NCBI GenBank assembly: GCA_037893225.1
Contig: JAZGUH010000070.1
Location: 124,001-188,000, forward strand
DNA length: 64,000 nt
Direction: 5' to 3'
DNA from: Hippasteria phrygiana
Lineage: Eukaryota > Echinodermata > Asteroidea > Valvatida > Goniasteridae
Shown here: positions 26,501 to 38,500 of the stretch, in pieces
Layout: every line of letters begins with the position of its first letter
How positions within the stretch are numbered: position 1 is the first letter of the stretch
Translations under genes and position numbers: made by a program
The notes under the pieces: generated by a model
Database searches by the model: none
What the model saw: the letters and a program-made list of their open reading frames with translations, nothing else
What the model was told of the DNA's origin: nothing

Positions 26501-29500
26501 CATTTTGTGTGCATATGAATATACACATAGGCCTTAGTTGTGGTTGAAAGTTCACATACAATGTACACCAGAGTCCTGCAAACAAATTCCTAATTCACTG
26601 CATAGATGTGAACTAAATCCAAGGACTTGTGAAAAATGATTCTAGGAAAACTGCAAGAAACACAACAGCTCCAGGGACAATAAGCCAATTCGGTATCTCA
26701 AAGGTCAAAGGTTATTCGGGATAAAATTGCTGACGTAATGTCACGCCATGTTACGCGAATGCCCATTCTGATTGAATTTAACACGTGCGCGTTGTGCGAC
26801 CTTTTGCGTTCACACGCGCGCGTTATCGTATACAGTACATTTTATTTCAAATTTTATTGCAAGTTTTCTTTTCTTAGGGAATTCATTTTCACAAAATGTG
26901 AAAAAAAATTCCCCCAGTGGGAAAACATTTTCACACCTTTTCACAAAAATGGGAAAATATTTTCGCACCTTTTCTCAAAAGTGGGAAAAATAATTATGGG
27001 GGACAGGTTGTGCGGGAAATGTGAAATGCGAATGTCAATGGAAATTCTTTTCACAAAATTTCTCATTCGCTATTCAGTGTTAACTTTCAATTGCTAAACA
27101 ATGAAAATATCAACAAACTGCACACAGTCAAAATGCAAACCCAAAACAAGGTACAATTCTGTTTTTAGTATTAAACAAACCTTCAGTTTGACAGTACATG
27201 TAAGGTTCCAGTATTAATGTTGAAGGGCATACACACTGAAAGTACAGAACTCTGGCAGCATTCCTCAACTGTTGACAAGTGCCCTCGTTTATAAAGGGAT
27301 TACTGCTACCCTCGCTTCTACCCGGCCACGTCGGAATCAGCCATTTCCAGTCCGCACTGGAATTTTTTTTTAAAGGTTTTACTGGGATGATGGTTAAATG
27401 AAAAATGGTCAAATGTGACCACTGTCCGCACTTGGACTTCCGACATGGAAAAATTTTACCGAGACTGTGGTAGAAGTAACCGAGCTGTTAGTATAACGAC
27501 TCGTGAGGGCGCTTTGCGTGACCTTGCTACATTGACCCGAATGACCCAAAGCGCACGCGCCTTTTCATTCTTTTGGCCGGTGTTTACACGTTGACGTCCT
27601 TCATTATCACTTGGGAATGATGCAATCGTAGCACCAATCAAACTTCTGACTAATATCTGCCATGATTGCGACCAAAAGAGGAACAACGCACTGGAATTTG
27701 GAAACTTGCCATATATGTGCGGGTGCCGCACAATGCAAAGCGCATGCGTATGTCCCTGTGTAGCATGACCTTGCGCTCGGGCCGGATGTACGCTTTCCTG
27801 AGCCACATTTACCGACTCACACTGTCTGCACTGGACTTATCGTCTCAGGAAAAGTTACCTGGTCAGTTTTCCTGAGCAGCAGTTGCCCAGTAAAAGTAAC
27901 CGCTGGACTCAGGAAAAGTAACTGAGAGGAAAACGTCCTAGGCTGTCCGCACTGGACTTAAAATGGGAAAAGTACCCATCGTCTCGGTAAGCTCTACCAA
28001 CAAAATCCAGTGCGGACAGGGCTTATGGCTCTGGCTTTTGACCATGGCATGCCATTGACAAGTAAGTAAGCCACAGCCATAGACTGAAAACGTAGTTTAA
28101 CCTAGGCATTCATTTTGGGTAAAGTAGACTAAACTACAAAATACCACACAATTTCTCATATGCCAGTGTAGTAAGAGTACTGCATACTACAATTTACTAC
28201 TAGTATTTTGTAGTAATAGGTTAGGGTAATTGAGGTTAGGGTTAATGATACATGTAGCAGTATCCAATCGCATCAAGCAAACCTGGAAATTGGCAGTGGT
28301 CGCCAGTGAAATCGCTGATGCACTGACATGTGTAGAACAGCTGGCCATCCGCAGTAATCATAGTATCACACATTCCTCTATTCTGACAGGGGCTGCTTCC
28401 ACAAGGAAAGTCTGTGGAGTAAAGAATAGTTTTTATTTCAATATAGCACTTCCATAGAGTGTCAAAACAAAGGAAACCAAGAATGCAGATCAATATTTCT
28501 CCAATATGGGGACACGTGCATTAAAGGTAATATATAACATTTGCAAACGTAATAAAAAAATATTAAATACTTAATACTTGAGTGTAAGTAAATAATAGTC
28601 TGAAGCATCCTGTGAAATCATGACACATGCAGTGGAATTTTGTAGCAATTTCCAGCGATGGTCCGCTGACAACTGTAGAAAAACTGACCTTTTTTCAAAT
28701 ACTACCCCAACTTCAGTCAGTCCACATTTTGTTTGCCAATTAGTTACACGTCTGAATGGGTGCGAGCCAGCTTAATAATTCCTTGATATCAACAAATATT
28801 TTTGTCTGTTTTCCCAGCATCTATGCACAAACAACTTTAAAGAGGAAGTTCAGTGGTGAGAGAAGTCTGCGTCATTTTTTTTGTTTATGTAGATTGCATA
28901 TTGCAAAATCAAACAGCAAATTATTTCTGCCATGAAATACCAAAATAGTGACTTTTGAGAACTATTTTTATTAAGTTCTTCTAGCGCAGCACAGCCCGCT
29001 GGTGCCATTTGTCTAAAAGTCGTCACTGTGGGCAGCAAACAATTTGACGTCATAGGACAAAGTCTCCTTTTGTGTCTAGCACTAGGCACAAAAGGGGAGT
29101 TCGTCCTATGACGTTGATTTGTTTGCTGCCCACAGCGATGACTTTTAGACAAATGGCACCAGCGGGCTGTACTGCGCTAGAGGGGACTTGATAAAAATAG
29201 CTATCAAAAGTCACTATTTGTTGGTATTTCATCGTAGAAATAATTTGCCGTTTGATTTTACAATACACAATCTACATAAACAAAAAAAATGATGCAGACT
29301 TGTCTCAGCAATCAACACCATCTTTAAACAATTTAGAGTTACAGTATTGCCTAAAAAATACTAACCCCCAAAATCCATTCATTTCTGAAAATTACAGCAC
29401 AGGCAAATGTTGTATACTACATTTAACACATTGACTGCCAGCCACAATTTATAGGGCGCCACCACATTGCCACTGATAATCTTTGCTTCAAGCTGTCTCT

Positions 29501-32500
29501 ATCGATCACAACCATTCCATACATTGATGTACTCATACTGCCAGCAGCGTATTTGATGCGTCTTCGGTGATGCCAGAGTATTCAATTACCATAACAATAG
29601 CATTTGGTTCACTACGAGTATACTTGTACTGGCAGAATCCGGTACACCCGTCACTACGAATATACTCGTAGTCGGCAGTCAACGTGTTAAGCCAAAAGAT
29701 ATATGTATCCAAGTGATTGACATCTCAGCTTTCATATTGTATTTCACTTAGTAGCATTTAGTTTTAATCTTCATGGCAGTTGAAGTATTAGATGTAACAC
29801 ATAAAATATATTTTAAAAATACAAGAAAAGAAAGTCATGTGATGAAATCCTCTCACAACTTTAAAAAAAAAATGCACAGTGTGATTTTATTTTTAACGCC
29901 TTTTGGTTATGAGGCATTTATCTAGGGCATTCCCATGCTAACGGTTATTCAATTCATTCACAATTCCGGTTCCATGTGATTAAGTCAACAATTTTCATCA
30001 GCTGGGGAATGGGGTACACCGTGGACCACTGATCACCTCGGTTTGTACTTCAAACCTTTTCCCAATCCCTCTCATTGGTTTTGTACACAACTGAGGACTG
30101 CTTGCCAATGGAGGACCCAATGTCCTCTTATGACTTTGTTACCTGTCCTCAGTATGCATGGGTGCGTTCACCCAAGTGTGTAAATACCGGCAACCGCGGA
30201 TCTCCTATTGTCCCTCTTTTGTTTGTACAAACAAGACCTCCCATATGTTTTGTACACCTTTGTCTACGCCCCAAGTCTATTGTCCCTAGTCCACGATTGC
30301 CGGTATTTATATTCACTTAAAACCCAAGGGGAAAAATATGGGTAATCTGGCAAACTTACACACGGAGCAATCCACGCCATTCCAGTCTTCCTGGCAAAAA
30401 CAAGAGAAGCCCTCCAGTCCAAAATCATTGCAAGTGCCTCCGTTCATGCATGGGTTGCCTAGACAGGCAGACTGATCGGCTAAAAGATAACAAACACAAC
30501 AGGCCTTATTGACTAAACATCTGAGTAAGACCTCCAAATCCAACACAACGACAATAACATGGTCTTGAGCAGAAAAAAGAGCTATTGCAATGAACGGCTC
30601 TGCAAAAAGGGGTACAATGTCGCAAAATTTGAAGAATGAGTTATATACATAGCTGAATTTGTCACATCCTAAGCTTTAATTTGGTGTAGGTTTGACCCCT
30701 GTGGCATTTTGTGTTCTCGAGATATCTTGACATTTGTATACTCCTATTTTCCAAGTTAACGGAAGTGCGTTAAGGGATACAGGCTTTTAAACACAAAAAG
30801 TGTAAAGAAATAAGATTATCAACATTTAATTTATCATCTGTATTCATTAATATTAAAGTTTCTGAAAATAAATTATGAAAATATAAATATAACAGAAGCC
30901 AACAAACCAAAAACCCGAAAACAAATCACTTATGTGAAGATTTTTTGGCCCTGTGTCCTTTTTTCATAGTGCGACCTAATACCCTTTTATGTAGAGCGGG
31001 TCACATTTTAGGTTGTAAATTGATGATCAAAATAATAAAAAATATTTGACCTCATAAAAAGTGATGGGAAGTGATTGAGAAGCCGTGAGTCTTGCATACT
31101 GCATTCCTTGAGAGAGTTATGGGCCGTCCGTTGCAGATGATTGACATATATTTGAAAGGCTCGTGTTGGTAATAAGTCACTAAACTGTGTAACTCTAGTT
31201 GAATCTAGTTGTTTCAATGCAGTGACTCAAGTTGAGTCAAATCATCAGGTCAACGAGGTCCAGTCAAGTCGAGTCACAGATGAAGATGAAGACATCATTG
31301 TGATTGTTCTTTTACTGACTCGCCCTATTTGCACTTGATTTATCGTCCAATAAAACTGACCAGGTCAGTTTTACCGGGCACAGGTTGGCTGATAAAAATA
31401 ACCACTGGACTTGAGGAAATTCATTGACAGGAAAATTGCCTGGGTTGTCTGCACTAGATTTTACAATGAAATAGACCATTGTATAGGTGAATTTGGCCAG
31501 CGTAAGTTCAGTGCAAATACGATTTCAAACAGAAATATCCTATCTTCTCTCTTATTGATTCCACTGGCACAGGCCTGACAGCGAGTAGAGCTAAGCAGTG
31601 ATCAAGCTACCCAGAATGAACAAGATAAAAGACATATCATCATGATAATATAAGGTAAATAGTCGTATCCTCATTGAGTGATCCCCACAGTGTGGCTTCC
31701 AAAGTTGTATTGTAAAGTTAGGGCGTGATCCCTGGCTATACGGCATTATGACTTCTGACTAGTATTCCCTGAATAAAGACACTGACAATTTAAGAGACCG
31801 CCAACCTACAAATGTAGGGCAAGATAGCCGAGTTGGTAGAGCGCCGGAATTGTATTCTGGAGGTCGCAGGTTCAAATCCGACTCGTGCCAGTTTTCTTTG
31901 TTCACTTCGACAAATAGTTACAAGTTCCCACAAATCAAAATAGGAAAATTGCTCTAAATGTTTCGGAAACAATGACAAACACATATTAAAGAAAAATGAT
32001 TTTGATGTAGTTGTGTGTTTGAGTGATTCATCAAGACTTGGGACAGAAAAGAAAAAGAGAATGTTCCAGTCAACCAAAAAATACCCCTTTCTGGCCGTGA
32101 TGCCATCGATGGTTAAGAAATTGTGTCATGCCCCTGGTGTCCTAAGCCACGTACAAAATTAATGGTGTTTTTACTTCTAATGACATCAAGGGGTATTGTT
32201 TTGTCAGCGAGGGTACACCCCATAATTTGTTTCTCCTAAAATCTCAATAAATCACAAAATGACATCAAGATTTTAATTGATGTCTTCATCATTGTTCCAT
32301 GGGCTCGTATCTGGTGCATTGGTGCAGGGGGGTGTGTACACCCCATACTTTTCAAGATTTTGGGTAAGAACCGATGAAGATAGATGGCCTATGTTAATAT
32401 GCATCCTGTTTGGAAGTATGCATGAAGGCTATTTAAAACAATGCTTTGGAAAAAATATGAAGGCCCCTAAACAATTTTTAAAAATATGTCATGGGGCAAA

Positions 32501-35500
32501 AAAAAAATCATGGTAACCTATTTACGGAAATTTTAAAATTTGGTCTGGAAAATTTGGATTACCCCCCCCCAAAAAAAAAACCAACCTGTGTATGGGCCTG
32601 TTCCAGAACTATTTACAGGACATTTACTACTTTGATTTTTTGCGAATCTTTTAACAGGACATACCTGGGATATTGCAGTAGGTGCCAGCCCATTGGCTAG
32701 TGCAGACACAAGAGTATGGATCGACATCTAGGGCGATGGTGATGCATCTAGCACCATTCTCACATGAATTCACCAAACAGCTGTTTTCTACAAAGAAAAA
32801 GACAAGTCAAATTAAAGCTCTAATTTTGTCAATGCTTTTTGTGTGTTAAAAAATAAATGTTCAAACTTGATTTGCAATTTTTTTAAGCATGGGATAAGTC
32901 ACAAGCTCTGATGTGATATTCCACCAAAAAAAATCAACCTATATAAATAACAGATTTAATAAGTTGCAGACTTTGAATTACGAGCACATATGTTTTGGGG
33001 CCTCTTTACATTTTTTCAATTCGATTTTCTTGAAGATGGCAGCTTTTCAGACGGAAATTTTTCTCCGGAGGATTGGAACTTGTCTCTTCATTATAAACAG
33101 TAAGCCTTCAGATTGAAACTAATCCCTTTTTTAACCATTACCATAGCAAAAATACACCTTTATCACCACAATAACAACAAATCTTGGGGTAGTTTTTGTG
33201 TTTTTAAACAGGCTTTCAGAATTTGTCAAACTATAAATTATAACTACATATGTATAAATAAAAATCAATTTTCTCAAGTTTTTCTTAGCAAAGTGAAAAC
33301 AAGTATTTAATGAACCACACATATGTTGGGGATATGATGGAAAAGATGTTTTTCTTCGGACGCACGAATGTTCAAAAAGCAAAATCGACTTCACACAGTA
33401 ACAATCAATCAAGTTTGTAATGCAGAATAACAAGGAGTTCAATGAGCCATGTCACAAATATTCACTCTACAGTGCAGTTATAAAAATGCTCATACGAAAT
33501 GCTACATAAATTCTTGCACAAACGAAAGTTTTAGGTTTTAACCAACACATAAATGCTAACCCTAACACAATGTACAGGGGCAGACAACTGGACGGTTTTT
33601 GGTATGTGTGGTTTACCTATGTGGGATTAGGGGTATATACCCCAATCCCCCCACACACCATGCCCCTGCTTTTGGAAATATATTTCAAGTGGAAAATATT
33701 GGGGGTCACTGTTTAGGGAAAACAGAAAACATCTTGATAATTCCCCAAGTTTGGGCACGGATTTACACCACTGCGGACCAGGATTGGGGTTCCTCTAGGT
33801 GAATCCAGAGCCCCTCTCCCCCTCTGACGCCCCTCTCCCCCTCTGACGCCCCTCTCCCCCTCTGACGCCCCTCTCCCCCTCTGATGCCCCTCTCCCCCTC
33901 TGACGCCCCTCTGACGCCCCTCTCCCCCTCTGACGCCCCTCTCCCCAAGTCCAAATCATACATACCTATAATAATTAGACAATTTTGCCCTGTATATCCT
34001 GAGAAGCATTGGCACTCATAGATCAGCTGGCCGGTTGGGGTCACATCCATCACACACATTCCATTAATACAGGGGTTGCTTGAACATGGATCAACTGTGG
34101 GAGAAAGAGGTGGAGTAAGATTTGAAGATGATTGCTGCGCAGCCTCTGAATAATATCAGTTCTCGTGAGAGTAGGGGTGTGCATTGGAACTGTGTACCCG
34201 AGTACCCGACCATTCATGTCAGGAACCGGTTTCAGATTATGGAATGAATTACCCGTACAATTTTACATTATCGCATAGTATTACTTCACAGACAATGAAA
34301 AAAGTTTTGAATCTTATTTGTCAGGAATTTTCAAAATTAAATCCCGACTACATGGGAACTAGCATAAATTTCATGTTTATGACGGTCACGAAAGTTAACA
34401 AAGAGAATTTACCGGTCATGGTTTTTGTAGTCTGGGTATGGATAAAAGCCTCGAAGAGACATCATAGTGTACCTCATTCCACAATAAATACAACTGTATA
34501 AAGCTTCCGGACGACTGTCTTTTGTGATATGCCGGCGCATGCTCGTGCCAGCACACGCAAAGGCGGAGAAGTGATCGTGTTTACTGGACAGGCATGAGAT
34601 TTTTCAGATTTTTGTATGAAATCAGACTTTTTGAATCTTAGAGAAAGACATTATTGCAACTTCCGGGATTGGAAGTTTTGGGTTGCGTTTCTTAACAGGT
34701 ATCTGGGTACCCGTATTTTTTTCAATCGGGTACCTGGTTCTTTTACTACCATGACTACCCATATTCACCCCTAAATGAGAGGGAGTGAAACACAGAAAAA
34801 TATGGTGCATCTGAGTTTCTGGGATGCGGACTAGGCTTAGGAAATTCCGTGAAGGAGTCGACTCTACTCAAACACTGAAATCGGAATGGCAATTCCAATT
34901 CTTTTTTAGCCAATTTATCCCAAAGCAAACTTCCTAAATTAAAATTTGAACTTAATGTTTTAAGATCTCGTCAATTTCAAACTACTGATTGAAATTCACA
35001 TGCCAATAGCCTTTTTATCTGAAGATCACCTTTATACCAAAACAGTAAACACAAAGCTCTCAAATCTCTACCTTCGTTAATAAAAGTTCACTTGATTTTC
35101 AAACACTTGTGTTCAAAAAGATCATTCTGAATAAAGCAAGCACAATAAACATTATCATTATAAGTTTACATGCACCCTTGATGAATTAAAAACAGACTTA
35201 TGTACTGTAATAACACCCGCAATGCAGTTGATTAGGATCGTGGTAAATAATATACCATGACATTGTTGTTGTTATGTTATGACCACTTAGGATTGAGAAT
35301 TAAAATTTGCGGTTTCTTTTGTTTATGGGAGTCACCCCATACCAGGTTAAAAGCTACTCTGATCTAGGTCAAGGGTCACAACAGAGAGGTGGGGTTGGCC
35401 ACAGTGTAGTTGCCAGCCCTACCACCCTTACGGTTTTCCTGGGTCCAGATCTAAATAGAGGATAAATCTTCAATAGATACCAAAGACATTATCCCAATTT

Positions 35501-38500
35501 TCAGACCTCTGGACCCAGGCGGAGTAACTTCCACGATTGATGAGACAAACTCACCTCCCCCATTTGAGAGCTGGTTGAAAAATGAGTGAATGCTTTTGTC
35601 ATTCACACTATGAAACCCAGGATGTGATTTTCTATTCTAAAAAGGGGATTGGGTGGATGTTATGAGGGTCAAAAATCACATCCAGAGAAGCTGTTAAACT
35701 CAGAAGTCACAGTGTAATCTTTGTCAAGGTGGGACAATGGTCTGAAGGCTTCCGTTAACATTTTTAAAAGAGCAGATGCCCATTGTAGAAATCACATGGT
35801 CCTAATTTTCCTTTTCATTTTCAAAGAAAATCAGATCATGTGGCAGAGATGTATTTGAGTCCATCACAAGTCCCCACAAGTCCCCGCAAGTCCCCGCAAG
35901 TCCATCACAAGTCCTCCAATCAAAAGCTATTCAAATGAGCTTTGACAAAAGCATTCCTTTGTCATTGTTCATCCAGTTACTTGTGACCGGCTTTATGAAA
36001 GGACTTCTGACTGGACTTGCGAAAGGACTTGTGACTGGACTTGCAGGGACTCGAATACAACTCTGTCATGTGGAGACCGGCAAACAACAGAGGACACAAG
36101 GAAATTCTAAAGAAGAGAATGTGAGCACAAAGTCTATGGGGGAATGCCTAACCCATTCGCGTCGGAGGACGAGTTGACACGCACTGGCTGTTTTTATACA
36201 CGGGCACGGCTGACGGGTTAAAACGTCAAGCTTGCCTCGACTCACCTCCGGGTGACGTCTCAACACGCTAATCCCTCATTTGTTTTGTACACACACACAA
36301 AGTCCGAGAAGTCTGCGGAGGCGGACCGTGTGTGGAACTTGAACTTGGCCACTGTGCACGGCCTGTTGTTCTACAATTCATGCTCCAGTGGGCACACCGG
36401 AGTATTGAAATATATGAGGTTTCGGCAAGAAATATCGTACAGATATACTGTTGAAATGACTCTTGCGAATCAGTATTTGTGGCGTTTGGCTGTATATCAG
36501 AAGTTGGCTGCTATATTTTTATTTTTTTGAAAACCGAAATTTCCGGCAAAAATAATCCCGGCACGAACTGGTTAAGCACAGGAACAGAGGAAAGAATAGA
36601 GCCATGTCTCTACAGGGATAGAAATGTAAGAAAGTGTCGTTTACAGTGTTAAGTGGAGAGATGTTTCTACCGTTTTCAAAATAATGCTTTCACAAAGAGT
36701 TAATTTCTTGCATCTCACTTCTGAAAGATGACAACTTACGAACGACACAATTCACGCCGCCCCACTGGGTTGGGCAATCGCACGTGTAACCTTCCAGTCC
36801 AAAGTCACGGCAGGTGCCACCGTTTTGGCAGGGGTTGGGCAGGCAAGCCGCTTCAGCAACTAAAAAAAAGGAAATAACAGGATCATCTTCATGATTTAAT
36901 GTTCGTAACGTGGAGACATTTCATTATAAAAAGTTGGGAAGTAGTAATGAAATGAATAAATTATCCTGAATTTTGATCGTAATGCAAAGCTATCCGTTGA
37001 GGGATTACCACTGGCCTATATTACGTTAAACCTCCAAGTATTTTTGAAACGACTTCAAGACTTCATGTTCATAACCGGGACAGACGTGGCGTGTGTGCAT
37101 TTACGGGATGTACAGAAATCGGGTACCAGATTGAAAAAAACACGGGTACCAGTCAATCCCAAAAATTCATTGCTGTTCATATTGTTCATAAAGGTCCGCA
37201 CGTTAAAACTACGACATCAGTGCATCAATGCAGCAAGATTAAGTGCGTACAGTGACCTCTATACCTTTACAGTGTAAATTGCATTTTTACAAATGTCATA
37301 AATGTTAATCTGTTTTGTTTTTTCCCCACAAATGACATTCAAAAACTTTCTTTTTCATTATCTGAGAAATGACTAAATAATGTGTTAATTCGGTTATGGG
37401 TCCTTGATTCCATAATCTGGAACCGGTTCCTGACATTAGTGGTTGGGTACTCAGGTACCCGGTTCGGATGCTACTGGAAGGGGTAGTTTATGGGTAGGGG
37501 AATTCTTGTGATTTTTTTCTGTACTAAAAAAAATTTGATAAATGACTAAAACACACAATACATCAAAATCTTATAGCATGTTTCCTATTTTTTTTCTGTG
37601 AACCTTTAAATCTCAGCATTGCATTAAAGAGTCCTCCAAAAGGTTATCAGTGTCTAATAACACTTTTATATGAATAGAGGTAGTAAGGTTGGCCAGATTT
37701 TAGGTTGGGGACCCTACCACCCCAGAGTTGTACTCGAGTCCCTGCAAGTCCTTTCACAAGTCTTTTTGTAAGTCCAGTCAGAAGTCCTTTCAAAAAGCCA
37801 GTCACAAGTAACTGGATGAACAATGACTAAGGAATGCCTTTGCCAAAGCTCATTTGAATAGCTTGTGATTGGAATTAGGACTGGAGGGCTTCTAATTAAC
37901 GGACTTGCAGAGACTTGTGATGGACTCGAATACATCTCTGCACCACCCTTACGGTTTTTCTAGGTCTAGATCTAAATAGAGGATAAATCTTCAACAGATG
38001 CCGAAGAAATTATCCCAGCTTTCAGACCTGTTGTGGTCAACCAGACGAAGTGGATGAGTAATTTTATTTGTTTGTTTTGTTTGTTTGTTTGTTTTTGTTG
38101 TTTTTTTACAAATTTTGGAAGTTTCCAAATACAACTTGTATTACAAGGCTACTCTACAAATGTAGGTAAAGTGCTATTAACAAAGGGGATCGGGGGTGGG
38201 GGATGGGAGTGGGGGATGACCACATTTGGACTAAAGTGCCAACCCCGACACCCTTACGATTTTTTTGTGCCCACATATATAAATACAGAATGCCAGAGAG
38301 AATATCCCCATTGTCAGACCAAACGACTCAGGCAGGGTAACTATCCTCTTTGCTTCTTGAAAATCTAAACATTGAATCGTACTATCTTTACAGGTAAGTA
38401 GCTGATGTTTCACCAGCCCACTGGGCAACCTGGAAGCAAGTATGTCAGGCCCAAAGCAGTTCTGACTAGTAATTGTAATCCAGACTAGTAACTAAATTAA

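Noticed and set aside
31820..31895. Functional tRNA gene in the SINE A head
   Set aside because: The same head recurs with its SINE body at several sites and the acceptor stem does not pair.
33763..33965. Gly-Glu-Arg-rich extension of exon 6
   Set aside because: It lies beyond a canonical GTATGT donor and is translated from a minisatellite.
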